DNA of 64,000 bases, from contig NZ_LSBB01000018.1 in the NCBI RefSeq assembly GCF_001584335.1, positions 62,001 through 126,000 of the forward strand, read 5' to 3'. Below, in pieces: positions 50,238 to 60,479 of this stretch; within the stretch, counting starts at the first letter, position 1; each line of letters opens with the position of its first letter. Source of the stretch: Bacillus atrophaeus (GTDB lineage: Bacteria > Bacillota > Bacilli > Bacillales > Bacillaceae). A program made the position numbers and the translations under genes. The notes under the pieces are model-generated. The model had not been told where the DNA came from. It searched no databases and saw only the letters and a list, made by a program, of their open reading frames with translations.

Positions 50238-50840
50238 ATGGGGAAAGTATTAACCGGATTGGATATGTTTCATATCGCAGAAGTATTGAAAGACACAAAA
50301 GAAGAATTGAAATTCTCTGATCCAGAAGAATTGCCGGGCGCCGTCAATATGAAAGTAGATCCGAAATCAGAGACAGAGACATTTTATGCCGATAACGTAG
50401 CATATGAACAGATGAGCAGTTTGGGAGATATTGACGGGGAGATGGAAGTAGCCGACTTGCCACTTGATATGCAAGCGAGAATATTCGGGAAAACAGTTGA
50501 AAATGGAATCCATTTTTCTAGCGCAGATGACAGGACGCTTGAAATTGCACTAGGTTTTCGAGCCAAAATATCAACAGGCGGTTACCGGTACTATTGGGCA
50601 TTAAAAGGAAAACCAGAATTAGTACCGATTGAACATAAAACTGAGGAAGGGAAACCTACTCCTCAAACATCACAGGTTAAAATAAAATTTATGCCGCTGA
50701 CAAATGTCAAAGAAGGCAAGAGAAGATGGGAATCTAAAGCAGAAGAAGGCAATGGAATCAATGCCGAAACATGGTTTAAGCAAGTTGTCTATAAAGACAT
50801 TACGAAAGAGGATCAGCCCGTCGTTGATGTCGGTAAATAA
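50238..50840 (+). CDS. Major tail protein
   Basis: A 200-residue tail tube subunit starting right after the previous stop with GAGGAGG. The sequence (GKVLTGLDMFHIAEVLKDTK, then ADNVAYEQMSSLGDIDGEME, and KIKFMPLTNVKEGKRRW) is that of phi13-type major tail proteins. A hairpin follows the gene. Confidence 0.88.
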   Translation: MGKVLTGLDMFHIAEVLKDTKEELKFSDPEELPGAVNMKVDPKSETETFYADNVAYEQMSSLGDIDGEMEVADLPLDMQARIFGKTVENGIHFSSADDRTLEIALGFRAKISTGGYRYYWALKGKPELVPIEHKTEEGKPTPQTSQVKIKFMPLTNVKEGKRRWESKAEEGNGINAETWFKQVVYKDITKEDQPVVDVGK

Positions 50841-50846
50841 TTCATT

Positions 50847-50871
50847 GAGCGCCTAAGAGCGCTCTTTTTTT
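50847..50871 (+). terminator. Hairpin after the major tail gene (attenuator-like)
   Basis: GAGCGC pairs with GCGCTC around CTAAGA, followed by TTTTTTT. It lies six bases after the stop, inside the late operon. Confidence 0.65.
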
Positions 50872-50894
50872 ATGAATAAAAAGGAGGAATTAAT

Positions 50895-51233
50895 GTGGAA
50901 CCTTTAGTAATCACATTAAAAATTGACGGGAAAGACAAAAAGTTTGTGACACCAGATTTCATATCCGGAAAACTGTTTCGTAGTGCCTCAGACATTGCTG
51001 AGGATTTTGAATCTAACGACTCTGACCAACTGTTTACTGAGACACAAAATGAATTTGTGTGTAATGTTTTTGGAAATAAATTCACACTGGATGAATTTGA
51101 AAATGGTATTGATTCTCGTTTAGCAGCAAGAACTATTTATGCTACTGCAAACTATGTTTTAGGCAACATTGCAGAAGCAAGCGCAATTTTGAACCCAGAT
51201 CAGGATTTAGACGGTGAAGAGCCGGGGGAGTAA
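50895..51233 (+). CDS. Tail assembly chaperone gpG
   Basis: A 112-residue protein with GTG 50895 after AAAAAGGAGG. Position and length are those of gpG-type tail chaperones, which bind the tape measure during tail assembly. Its 3' end carries a G5 run (51224-51228) before the stop, from which a -1 shift opens a further 60-odd codons. Confidence 0.85.
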   Translation: MEPLVITLKIDGKDKKFVTPDFISGKLFRSASDIAEDFESNDSDQLFTETQNEFVCNVFGNKFTLDEFENGIDSRLAARTIYATANYVLGNIAEASAILNPDQDLDGEEPGE

Positions 51234-51418
51234 GTCTGTCTGAGTCAGTCCTTGATATGTATAACGCCCTTGAGGAAATAGGATATACACAGAATCAAAT
51301 TGACGAAATGGACATTGTATATCATCTGAAAAGACTGGCTCGGAGAAAATCACAAGAAAACAAAACGAAGGCAAAAAATAATGAAGAGCCTATGTATATT
51401 GACCAATTTCTCGGATAA
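50895..51418 (+). CDS. Tail assembly chaperone gpGT (predicted -1 frameshift product)
   Basis: At CCGGGGGAG-TAA (51222-51233) a -1 shift at the run of five G lets ribosomes read on through GGA GTA AGT to TAA at 51416-51418. The extension contains LDMYNALEEIGYTQNQIDEM and ends in EPMYIDQFLG, as gpT domains do. The downstream ORF has no start or ribosome binding site of its own. Equivalent G/GT frameshifts occur in most long-tailed phages. Confidence 0.75.
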
Positions 51419-51430
51419 GGAGGTGCCCGA

Positions 51431-54400
51431 TTGAGCAAAGACATAAAGGTCAAACTGTATTCGAATTCGTCTGAGTTTAAAAAAGAAATGAGCGCCTGTG
51501 CTGTTCAGATGAAGAATTTGAAGTCGGAATTTGAAAAAAACCGTACGGCAGTTGGTGTGTGGGGAAACGAATTAAAAACTGCTCAAGTAACCGAAAAATC
51601 ATTAACACAACAATTGGAAACTCATAAACGCAGAGTAAAGGCTCTTGAAAAAGCTTACGCAGACTCAGCGATAAAAAAAGGGAAAGATACAAAAGAAACG
51701 CAAACCCTTGCCCGTCGTTTAAATTATGCTACAACACAGATGAACAAGACGCAAAACGCGCTAAATAGCACGACTCAGAAGATAAAAGCGTTAGAAGAGG
51801 CGACGAAAAGAGCCTCTTCCCGCGTTCGGATCATGGGCGAACGAATGGATTCAATTGGCGGAAAAATGCGCTCCGTTGGTTCGTCAGTTGCTATGACATC
51901 GGGTATTGCCTTTGGCGGCTTAGCCATGGTCATGAAAGATGCCGTCCAAGTAGGTATTGATTTTGAAAAGCAAATGAGTAAGGTTAAGGCCATTTCTGGC
52001 GGATCGGCGGCAGAGGTCTCAAAATTGAGAGAGCAAGCAAAAGAACTCGGTGCAACCACTGTCTTCACAGCAAGTCAAGCAGCGGATGCACAGGGTTTTT
52101 TGGCGATGGCCGGGTTTAAAGTAAATGACATTTACGATGCGATGCCGGGGATGCTCAGTCTTGCTGCGGCTGGTCAATTGGAATTAGGTACAGCCGCAGA
52201 TATCACATCGAATATTATGTCAGCTTTTGCTCTTAAAGCTAAGGAATCAGGTCACGCCTCTGATGTCATTGCGTATGCCGCGGCTAACGCCAATACGAAT
52301 GTAGAACAAATGGGCGAAGCTATGAAATTCTTAGCGCCAAACGCAAACTCTCTCGGCTGGGGAATGGAAGAATCAGCAGCCGCCATTATGGCATTTGGTG
52401 ATGCCGGATTACAGGGATCAATCGCTGGTCAAGCTTTTGGTACTTCCTTGATTCGTCTTGCTACACCGGCAAGAAAAGCACAAAAAGAGATAGATAGACT
52501 AGGTTTTGAGTTTTTCGACGCTGCCGGAAATATGAAAAGCCTTCCTAAAGTAGTAGCTGAAATGGAAAAAGGCATGAAAGGCATGACGAAAGAGCAGCAG
52601 GCGGCCACATTAAAAACTATTGTCGGGGCTGAGGCCTATAAACATTGGGCAATCCTTCTTCAAAAAGGCTCTAAAGCACTTGGCGACAATACAAAAGAGC
52701 TTGAGAAATCAGACGGCGCAGCCAAGAAAATGGCTGATACAATGCTTGATAATGCGCACGGCAGCATTGTTGCTTTTCAATCGGCATTAGAAGGCGCCAA
52801 AATCAATCTAACAGAAGGGCTTTTACCGGCGCTTGGTGATTTGGCTGACAAAGGAACTGGGATCATTTCAACATTTAACAAAATGGATTCGAGTACAGTT
52901 CAAACGATTGGGAAGACAGCACTATTGGCTACAGGTATTTTAGGTGTGACAACAGCAGTTGCTGTGCTAACGGCTGGTGTTGGAGCGCTTTTGGCATTTA
53001 CCGGACCGGTCGGCCTTGCAATTGTCGGAGGGACAGCGCTGCTTGGCGGCATCACAGTTGCTACTTACGCTTACTCGGAGCAATTGAAGAACCAGAAGAA
53101 GAAGCAAGAAGAAGCCCGAGAATCCGCCTTGCTTTATGGTGAGGGCGTTTCTAAGGCGACTCAAAAAGCTGCTTCCGCCTATGTGGATTTAAGAGAAAAG
53201 GCAGAACTGCAGCTATTTGAGTTAACCCAGGTATCTGGTTCAGAAGCTGAGAAAATGTCATCTAAATTAGTTAAAACCTATGCCAGCATGCGCGACCAGC
53301 TGATACAAGAACTTGAGGGGCTTAAAAAGGATGCTTTGGTCGTCTTAAAAGGGCTTTACGCTGATACCGATGAAAACACAAAAAAAGCCGGCGAAAAGAT
53401 GACTGACAAGATGGTCGGTGCAATTGATGAAGATATGCAAGAGGCTAGGAAAAAACTGAAACAGTTAAATGCTCTTCAAAAAGAGACGGGCCTCGTCTCA
53501 TCTAACATGAATGCTTCACAAAAGAAGCAATTCAATGACATTGTTTCCTATTTTGAATTGTCAACTAGTAAATTTGCGGCCAATCAAAAAGAAGCATTAG
53601 CAATGCAAAAAGCAGTAACAGATCAGCAAGGACAACTTTCATTCAAACAAGCTCAGCAGTACAACAACGACATGAAAAAAGTCTATGATGATGGTAAACA
53701 AGCCGCCAAAAAAGACTTGGAATATAGAAATAGTGTTATTGAGAAGTTGTTTGCGCAGGGATATATAGAGGCTGACCAAAGAAGATCCTTACTGAGCAAA
53801 AGTACAGCTGATTATAATACCGCATTAGCAAAAAACACTGACGCGTATGAAAAGAATTCAAACGCTCTGTTCTCGAAAATGTCAAGAGACGGTAAACTTC
53901 TTGATTTGGAAACAGGCAAGGCTTTAGATAGGCAAGATGAGTATATATCTAACTCAATGGGGATTATGGTCAAAACCGAAGAGTCCGAAGCCCAATACCA
54001 AGAGCGCTGGGCCAATAAACAAATAAAGTTTCTCCAGACCTTAGGGCAGACAAAAGAGCAAGCAATTCAAACAACCCAGCAAGCCCTTGAAGAGTTTTAC
54101 CAAGGTATGGGGATGACACAAGAACAAGCCCGTGAAGAAGCCAGTCAGATGGTTGCTAATGTTGAAGGCGAATTAGATAAACCCACAAATGCTGAGCAGT
54201 CAGGGAAGAAAGTTGTCGCTGACTTTGCCGCGGGTTTGAAGCAGTCCACGCCGTCAGTAGTAGGTGAGGGGACAGTTTTACAGCAAGCCCTTAACAATTC
54301 GCTGTCCGCTGATAATGCCACGCCCGCCCAAGCCGGCCAGAACAAAGGGAATGCTTTTAAAACCGGTTTTAATTCTACAAAGAGCACCAATGTTCAAAGT

Positions 54401-55309
54401 GGTTCAGTCTTACGCCAAGCTGTGTTGAGCGAACTCAATAAGGGTGGCGGACAGGCCAATTCAGCTGGTCAGAATAAGGGGAATAAACATAAATCGGGTT
54501 TAACCTCAACTAAAGGCGCTAATACTTCGGCGGCTGGCTCGCTTAGTTCATCTGTGACAAAAAATTTAGCTAAAACCACAGACGGAGGAGGGGGTAAAAA
54601 GGCTGGTACTGATTTAGTCAAAGGAGTCAACAGTCAAAAAGGAAATGCAAGTAGTGCCGGTAAGAATGTCTCTAATAGCGCAAAGACTGGCTTGAAAAGC
54701 GCTAAAACACACAGCGTAGGTCAAGACTTTGCAACGGGGTTTATTAACGGCATGGGTTCTAAGAATGGGTCGATTGTTAGTGCTGCATGGAACCTTGGTA
54801 AAGCTGCATTAAGCACGTTAAAGAAATCCATTGACTCCCATTCACCATCAAAACTGACAGAATCAGAAGGTCATAACTTCTCAGATGGTTTTGCAATCGG
54901 TATACAGAATAAAGCAAAAGCAGCCAAACAGAGTGCCGTATCCATGGCTCGGACCACAATGGGTTCTTTTAAACAAGAATTGAGTCAAATGGCGTTTGAT
55001 ATAAAAGGCGCGGCCGATCAATTAATTTCAATGAAATCCGAGCTTGTTGTACGAAATGAAGTGGACACGCCTTCCTTAAATCAAAAACTTGATGCATTAA
55101 TCACTCTGCTTTCTCAAAACTTCACAGGTGGAGAGGTGAACCCTACACCAACAAATACAGGGCCGATTAGAATATATCCTGCACCGGTGAACATAGATGG
55201 GCAGCAGATAGCCAATATCATTTTTGAAAAAGGTGACGGCACAATATTAGATCAAAAGAGCGGGGATCGGTACAACCAGAATGCCTATAAAGGCGGTGTA
55301 AGATCATAA
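51431..55309 (+). CDS. Tape measure protein (TP901 type)
   Basis: A 1292-residue protein that sets tail length. The N-terminal 150 residues are coiled coil. The conserved TP901 core (about 180-400) includes ATTVFTASQAADAQGFLAMA. A hydrophobic stretch (about 495-545, AVAVLTAGVGALLAFTGPVG) likely crosses the membrane on DNA entry. Residues about 925-1170 hold Gly/Ser/Lys-rich repeats with NKGN-like units. TTG 51431 with AAGGAGG upstream. It overlaps the next gene by one base. Confidence 0.93.
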   Translation: MSKDIKVKLYSNSSEFKKEMSACAVQMKNLKSEFEKNRTAVGVWGNELKTAQVTEKSLTQQLETHKRRVKALEKAYADSAIKKGKDTKETQTLARRLNYATTQMNKTQNALNSTTQKIKALEEATKRASSRVRIMGERMDSIGGKMRSVGSSVAMTSGIAFGGLAMVMKDAVQVGIDFEKQMSKVKAISGGSAAEVSKLREQAKELGATTVFTASQAADAQGFLAMAGFKVNDIYDAMPGMLSLAAAGQLELGTAADITSNIMSAFALKAKESGHASDVIAYAAANANTNVEQMGEAMKFLAPNANSLGWGMEESAAAIMAFGDAGLQGSIAGQAFGTSLIRLATPARKAQKEIDRLGFEFFDAAGNMKSLPKVVAEMEKGMKGMTKEQQAATLKTIVGAEAYKHWAILLQKGSKALGDNTKELEKSDGAAKKMADTMLDNAHGSIVAFQSALEGAKINLTEGLLPALGDLADKGTGIISTFNKMDSSTVQTIGKTALLATGILGVTTAVAVLTAGVGALLAFTGPVGLAIVGGTALLGGITVATYAYSEQLKNQKKKQEEARESALLYGEGVSKATQKAASAYVDLREKAELQLFELTQVSGSEAEKMSSKLVKTYASMRDQLIQELEGLKKDALVVLKGLYADTDENTKKAGEKMTDKMVGAIDEDMQEARKKLKQLNALQKETGLVSSNMNASQKKQFNDIVSYFELSTSKFAANQKEALAMQKAVTDQQGQLSFKQAQQYNNDMKKVYDDGKQAAKKDLEYRNSVIEKLFAQGYIEADQRRSLLSKSTADYNTALAKNTDAYEKNSNALFSKMSRDGKLLDLETGKALDRQDEYISNSMGIMVKTEESEAQYQERWANKQIKFLQTLGQTKEQAIQTTQQALEEFYQGMGMTQEQAREEASQMVANVEGELDKPTNAEQSGKKVVADFAAGLKQSTPSVVGEGTVLQQALNNSLSADNATPAQAGQNKGNAFKTGFNSTKSTNVQSGSVLRQAVLSELNKGGGQANSAGQNKGNKHKSGLTSTKGANTSAAGSLSSSVTKNLAKTTDGGGGKKAGTDLVKGVNSQKGNASSAGKNVSNSAKTGLKSAKTHSVGQDFATGFINGMGSKNGSIVSAAWNLGKAALSTLKKSIDSHSPSKLTESEGHNFSDGFAIGIQNKAKAAKQSAVSMARTTMGSFKQELSQMAFDIKGAADQLISMKSELVVRNEVDTPSLNQKLDALITLLSQNFTGGEVNPTPTNTGPIRIYPAPVNIDGQQIANIIFEKGDGTILDQKSGDRYNQNAYKGGVRS

Positions 55310-56148
55310 TGTTGGATTTATATATAGATTTTAATAACGGCATGGGGGAGCAGAGCCTAACAGGCATACTCCCCCGTTTTAAGGTGCGCAGCTTCACGGC
55401 CGACGCTCCTAATATTGATCGTGAAACAACAACACTTCAGAGGATAAACGGCTTAGTATTGCCGCAGCATCCACGGGACGTTGTATATAAGGAGAGAGGC
55501 ATTAAAGTAGAATTTTTACTTGATTCTATCATTGCAGAAACGTTTTATCAGAATCGACACGAATTATATGACTTACTGGTACAGCCGTTTCCTTATTATA
55601 TCTCGACGGACCTTCTTCCCAATCGACGGTTTCTTGTTACGTGTGACGGGAATTTCACCATCCCTAAGGACAAGCAGAAGAATTATGTCACGTTTACAGT
55701 AGATTTCACGGACATTCTGGGGCTTGCCGAATCGAAATATACCTCTTCTACCATCCAGAATTTTAACGGAGAGCATTGGAGTCCCGGCATGGGAATCCTG
55801 CGGAGAGATGATCTTGAATACCATTTCAAGAATAAAAAGCGATTCAGTGTATACAATCCCGGCGGCGCCGCGGTCAACACTCTGCAGCATGATTATAATG
55901 TCTTTCTGTGGGCGAAAGGAAAGAATGTCACAATCTTGAACCGGACGAACGGCGAAAAGTTAAAAATTGAGCAGGAGCTTAAACGCTCTCAAAAAGTCGC
56001 ATTCATAAAACAGTACACCGTAATCGGGGAAAAACGTCTGAAAACGTCCGGCCGTCTTCCTACACTGGATGTAGGATGGAACGATTTTGAGATTTTGAAT
56101 TCAGATGACTTTGAAATTCTATTTGATACTCGTTTTTATTATAAGTAA
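55309..56148 (+). CDS. Distal tail protein (Dit)
   Basis: A 279-residue protein of the siphovirus tail component family: an N-terminal ring-forming domain (about 1-150, FKVRSFTADAPNIDRETTTL, then KGIKVEF-like strands) and a C-terminal beta domain (AAVNTLQHDYNVFLWAKGKN). It forms the hub joining the tube to Tal and baseplate proteins. Its ATG overlaps the tape measure stop. Confidence 0.88.
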   Translation: MLDLYIDFNNGMGEQSLTGILPRFKVRSFTADAPNIDRETTTLQRINGLVLPQHPRDVVYKERGIKVEFLLDSIIAETFYQNRHELYDLLVQPFPYYISTDLLPNRRFLVTCDGNFTIPKDKQKNYVTFTVDFTDILGLAESKYTSSTIQNFNGEHWSPGMGILRRDDLEYHFKNKKRFSVYNPGGAAVNTLQHDYNVFLWAKGKNVTILNRTNGEKLKIEQELKRSQKVAFIKQYTVIGEKRLKTSGRLPTLDVGWNDFEILNSDDFEILFDTRFYYK

Positions 56149-56160
56149 AGGAGGGATGAC

Positions 56161-57867
56161 ATGGCTGCAGCTGACTTTATAAAGAGTCTGGTGCCGGGCG
56201 CGCAGAAGGTACGAAAAAAATATAACGTCCTTGCTAGCCTTGTCATTGCTCAAGGCTGTCTGGAAAGTGGGTTTGGCACCAGCGGCCTCTCCAAACAAGC
56301 TTACAATTTGTTTGGGATAAAGGGAACATATAACGGGAAATACGTGTTGATGTGGACCAGTGAGCAGGACAAATACGGGAATGTTGTTAGGGTAAAGGCA
56401 AAATTCAGAAAGTACCCATCTTACGCTGAGAGTTTGGCCGATCTGGGAAGCTTATATAATCGCCTTGATCGGTATAAAGCAGTTGTGGGTGAAACGGATT
56501 ATAAAAAAGCATGCCGCGCCGTTCAAAAAGCTGGCTACGCTACAGACATTAACTATGCTCATAAATTAATTACCATGATTGAACAGTATAAGCTGATGCA
56601 ATACGATGACACATCAGAACTTCCGAATGAGCCTGATGATCCAGAAACGCCCGACATCCCAGATGAGGAGCCGAGCTTCCCCAGCAAAGAATATGCTGGT
56701 AAAGACATCCCACTTAATAAAAGATTGCCGTCAGATGTGGATTTTCCTCAACTTCACGTTTCCACGAAAGACGGCAATGATGTTGTAGAAGTAACAAACG
56801 TGATTGTTGATCTGACAGATGATACCACAGGGAAAAAGAGTTTCACTTTTACAATCACTAAAACACAGAGCAACGGGACTGAATTCGATTTGCTGGTCAA
56901 TGATAATATTCTTTACATTGACGAAAGGAAATTCAAACAACAAAAATACTATATTACAGATGTAGACTTGAAACAGTCTAAAAACGTCCTGACTAAAACA
57001 ATTACCGCCAATCATATTTTTACTGTTCTTCTTGCTGAGAATAGAGTGGATGACACTGTGACGAAGAAACTGACTGTAAAAGAGGCCTTTGACATGGCGT
57101 TAAAAGGCACTGACTTTTCGTATGTGTTGGAAGAACCTGAAAGTAAATTCGGAACTGCGGAAGAAGAGAACTTCGGGGATAAAAACTCTACTGAACTCAC
57201 AGATCAGATCGTGAAGGACTATGAATTAGAACTTGATGTTGATAACTATAAAATTCATGTCTATAAGAAAATGGGTAAAGAGATTCCTTTCACACTTGAC
57301 TCTCGTTATAATATGCCGGGCATCAATATCAAAACCAACTCACAAAACTGTTCTACCCGCGCATGGGGGTACGGCGCGATGTCTAAAGACAGTAAGAGTA
57401 CAGACAAAAAGCCAAAATATGAATTTGAGCCGATCTTATACATCCATCCAGAGGAAAAGAAATTCCTGCGGGAAGGTAAGCCGAAGTGGGCCGACCCGAT
57501 CAGAGATGAAACCATTAAAAAGCCGGGCAGTATGGTATCTTCGTTAAAAAAACATGTGAATCCATATCCGGAAACAGTCGTCAGTGTAGATTACCAATAT
57601 GTATACGAACCGAAATTACTCAAAATTGAAAAGCCATTCTGGAAAGGCGATACACTCCACATCTTGGCCGACACAGCAGACGGCACGACTTATGAGGATG
57701 ATGTACGGCTCTTAACAATTCAATACAATCCGTTGAACCCATACAGCAGTCCTAAGCTTACCTTCGCCAATTTCAGAAAAGACATACAAGATATTGCGGT
57801 GAATCAGGCGAAGAAGCTGAGAGAACAAAAACGATATATTGATCAGATACTTACAACGCTTAGATGA
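56161..57867 (+). CDS. Tail-associated lysin: N-terminal glucosaminidase fused to Tal
   Basis: A 568-residue protein. Residues about 1-150 are a GH73-type N-acetylglucosaminidase: VIAQGCLESGFGTSGLSKQA has the catalytic Glu, followed by NLFGIKGTYNGKY and YPSYAESLADLGSLY. A Pro/Glu-rich linker (PNEPDDPETPDIPDEEPSF) leads to a Tal/prophage endopeptidase tail domain (about 185-568). It forms the tail tip and would open peptidoglycan on infection. The hydrolase lies at the N-terminus, which is less usual than C-terminal. Confidence 0.85.
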   Translation: MAAADFIKSLVPGAQKVRKKYNVLASLVIAQGCLESGFGTSGLSKQAYNLFGIKGTYNGKYVLMWTSEQDKYGNVVRVKAKFRKYPSYAESLADLGSLYNRLDRYKAVVGETDYKKACRAVQKAGYATDINYAHKLITMIEQYKLMQYDDTSELPNEPDDPETPDIPDEEPSFPSKEYAGKDIPLNKRLPSDVDFPQLHVSTKDGNDVVEVTNVIVDLTDDTTGKKSFTFTITKTQSNGTEFDLLVNDNILYIDERKFKQQKYYITDVDLKQSKNVLTKTITANHIFTVLLAENRVDDTVTKKLTVKEAFDMALKGTDFSYVLEEPESKFGTAEEENFGDKNSTELTDQIVKDYELELDVDNYKIHVYKKMGKEIPFTLDSRYNMPGINIKTNSQNCSTRAWGYGAMSKDSKSTDKKPKYEFEPILYIHPEEKKFLREGKPKWADPIRDETIKKPGSMVSSLKKHVNPYPETVVSVDYQYVYEPKLLKIEKPFWKGDTLHILADTADGTTYEDDVRLLTIQYNPLNPYSSPKLTFANFRKDIQDIAVNQAKKLREQKRYIDQILTTLR

Positions 57868-57880
57868 GCGTTTTTTATTT
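57855..57880 (+). terminator. Hairpin over the tal stop codon (attenuator-like)
   Basis: AACGCT (57855-57860) pairs with AGCGTT (57867-57872) and TTTTATTTTGCC follows. It spans the stop codon. Confidence 0.5.
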
Positions 57881-57902
57881 TGCCTAAAAGGAGTGAACAC
57901 AG

Positions 57903-60464
57903 GTGCTGAGGTTGAAAAAAAATTATGATACCACTAAAAATTCTCGTTATGAGGCTGAGCTGTCTGGTGATATGGAAGCTATTGAGAGTGGAGTAAACGG
58001 CCTTGAAAGTGAAATTACCCGCCACAAGAAAGCTGACACAGCGCATACGTCTGAACAAATTGATCACGGTGGATTTTCTTTGCGTGCTTATATTGACGGC
58101 CTCTATAATCGGGTGCGTAATCTCATTATTAATGCTGACGGGACAAATGTAAAAGAAGTTTTGGATGCCCGTGTAGACGCTGAGGGAGATATAGCTCCAC
58201 TGCTAAAAGAGCGGCTGGACAGAGAATACAACAAGCTCAACCGAAAGATTAATAGAATTGTCAACGTAGACGATTACGGGGCCGATCCTACAGGCGAAAC
58301 AGATAGTTCAGATGCTTTTAAAAAGGCAGCTGGAAACGGTAAGGTGCGGCTTAATTTATCGGCCGGCATATACGTTGTCAAGGGTGTCAAACTTCCGTCA
58401 TGGACATACCTTATTGGACAGGGGAAAGGTGTTACCATACTGAAGCTCCACGAGGATACGCCGGCAAGCGAATGGGTTGTTACGAATGCTGATCATGCGA
58501 AAGGCAACCGAAATATAGTTGTGGAAGGTATGTCACTTGACTGGAATCCGGATCGTCAGGGCGGCGTAGGAGCGACTGGCGGGGTGAATTCAAGCTGCCT
58601 TCTTTTTGCGCAAGTGAAATTTGGTATTGTACGTGACGTTGAAGGCATTAATCCGGGGTTGCATTGTTTTGATATTTCAGCGCCTTCATACAACATAACA
58701 GCAAAAGATTACACGGCAACCGGAAGCAAATATATTTGGATTGATCAGTGTGTCGGCTCGGGGTATGGTGACGACGGCATTACGACCCATTACAGCGAGT
58801 ATATTTTCATCACAAATAATGTGATGACGAAACCGCGCGGCACTGCACACCGTAAAGGAGGAGCCAATTCAAACGGAATTGAAGTGGATGACGGCTCCAA
58901 GCATGTCTGGGTTATAGATAATTATACAGAGGGGAATGTGCGGGGCGTAGAGGTTAAAGCCCATAAGGAATGGCCGGCACCGAGTGACGTTCACATTCGC
59001 GGTCATGAATCATTTCGTGACGTTCGCTCATTTGATTTACGGCATATTGATCACCATCTTGTAAAAGACCCTTGGAGCGAGACGGCTCGTGATGTGACGT
59101 TAGTAGACTGCACATCCCGGGAACCCGTCTATAATTCGCTTTATGAAGGATTAGCCCCGAAAGCTCTTGTCGTTTCGGCATACCAGCGTGTTCAGATAAT
59201 TGGTTTTAAAGCGATTGGTGATCCGACGTATGATTACAAAGATGGCTCAATCATTGCCTTCCAGTACAAGAGCAGGAAGATAACTGTGAATAACTTGCAT
59301 ATTTCGGGATTTAAAAAGGCTGAATATGACATCCATATTACCGGCGGCGATCAAATGACTGATGATGTATTTATCTCTGATTTCGTTATTCATGATTCGG
59401 CAAGAAATGGCATCGGGGTAGGGGGCGGCGTTTACAATGTCAACTTGTTAAATGGCATCTTGCACGTGGCAAGCGGCACGGCCGGCATCACAGCCACGAA
59501 CACCCAAACCAATATTTTTCTTGTCAGAGCTTACGGCTATAAAGACGCGGCTGTTATTTCCGGGCAGAAGCATTCAGTGGTCCCGAATAACGTCAAAGGA
59601 GGCTTTCGAGCAGCTTCCGGGTCCGGCCATGTACTTACAAAATACGGTGCAATCATTGCGTGTACGGGGGCATCTTATGCGAAGGGTGAACGCAATCTGC
59701 TTGCAGGGAATGCCGGCGGCTCTTCCACAGAAGGCTCACGCAACGGCGTTATGTTTTCATATGACTCTCATACAACAGGAGACGGAGCGTCTTCCGGTGT
59801 CATGTTCTCTAAGGCCACAAAGAATAGTAAATCTTACACTATGGTTTTAGGCCACGGAAATGGCAAAGCATCGGAGGCGAATAAAAAAATAGAATTAAAC
59901 GCAAAGGCTGGAACAGTGCGGTCCACTGGCGCCATCGAAAGCGTATCTAATTTAAAAGACTTGGCCGAGTATTTTGAATCGGCTGACGGGGCAAAGATCG
60001 AGGCGTCTTATCTTGTTGCGTTAGAAGGGGACAAAATTCGAAAAGCACAAGAAGGCGACAAGATACTTGGTGTCGTTTCCAAGACTGCCGGCGTTGTGCT
60101 TGGAGGTGCTGCCTTCTATTGGAATGACCGTTTTCTCCGTGATGAATTCGGCGGGATTATCTACCGGGAAGTATTTGACGGTGACGACATCATTACGATT
60201 CCCGCAGAAAATCCGAATTACGACCCAGAAGCAGAGTACAAGCCGCGAGAGGAACGGGACGAGTGGCATGTGATTGGATTAATTGGTCAGGTCTTCGTAA
60301 GAGTGGATGAGACTGTAAACGTCGGTGACAGCGTTTCAGCAGTTGACGGTATCGCGACTAAGGCAGAAAGCGGCGGTTACGGAACCGTTATGAGGGTTGA
60401 AACACCGTACGATGCGAAAAAAGGGTATGGCGTGGCCCAAATGATGGTTACGCCGCAGCACTAA
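57903..60464 (+). CDS. Tail spike: pectate-lyase-like beta-helix with C-terminal Peptidase_G2-type domain
   Basis: An 853-residue protein. The N-terminal ~115 residues attach it to the tail. VNVDDYGADPTGETDSSDAF near 121-140 marks the start of a pectate-lyase-type right-handed beta-helix, the likely receptor- or polymer-degrading part. The last ~250 residues (from GERNLLAGNAGGSSTEGSRN) match the phi29 gp12-type self-cleaving Peptidase_G2 chaperone domain. GTG 57903 with AAGGAGTG upstream. It probably cleaves the host cell-wall polymer during adsorption. Confidence 0.86.
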   Translation: MLRLKKNYDTTKNSRYEAELSGDMEAIESGVNGLESEITRHKKADTAHTSEQIDHGGFSLRAYIDGLYNRVRNLIINADGTNVKEVLDARVDAEGDIAPLLKERLDREYNKLNRKINRIVNVDDYGADPTGETDSSDAFKKAAGNGKVRLNLSAGIYVVKGVKLPSWTYLIGQGKGVTILKLHEDTPASEWVVTNADHAKGNRNIVVEGMSLDWNPDRQGGVGATGGVNSSCLLFAQVKFGIVRDVEGINPGLHCFDISAPSYNITAKDYTATGSKYIWIDQCVGSGYGDDGITTHYSEYIFITNNVMTKPRGTAHRKGGANSNGIEVDDGSKHVWVIDNYTEGNVRGVEVKAHKEWPAPSDVHIRGHESFRDVRSFDLRHIDHHLVKDPWSETARDVTLVDCTSREPVYNSLYEGLAPKALVVSAYQRVQIIGFKAIGDPTYDYKDGSIIAFQYKSRKITVNNLHISGFKKAEYDIHITGGDQMTDDVFISDFVIHDSARNGIGVGGGVYNVNLLNGILHVASGTAGITATNTQTNIFLVRAYGYKDAAVISGQKHSVVPNNVKGGFRAASGSGHVLTKYGAIIACTGASYAKGERNLLAGNAGGSSTEGSRNGVMFSYDSHTTGDGASSGVMFSKATKNSKSYTMVLGHGNGKASEANKKIELNAKAGTVRSTGAIESVSNLKDLAEYFESADGAKIEASYLVALEGDKIRKAQEGDKILGVVSKTAGVVLGGAAFYWNDRFLRDEFGGIIYREVFDGDDIITIPAENPNYDPEAEYKPREERDEWHVIGLIGQVFVRVDETVNVGDSVSAVDGIATKAESGGYGTVMRVETPYDAKKGYGVAQMMVTPQH

Positions 60465-60479
60465 GGAGGGAATAAAGCG

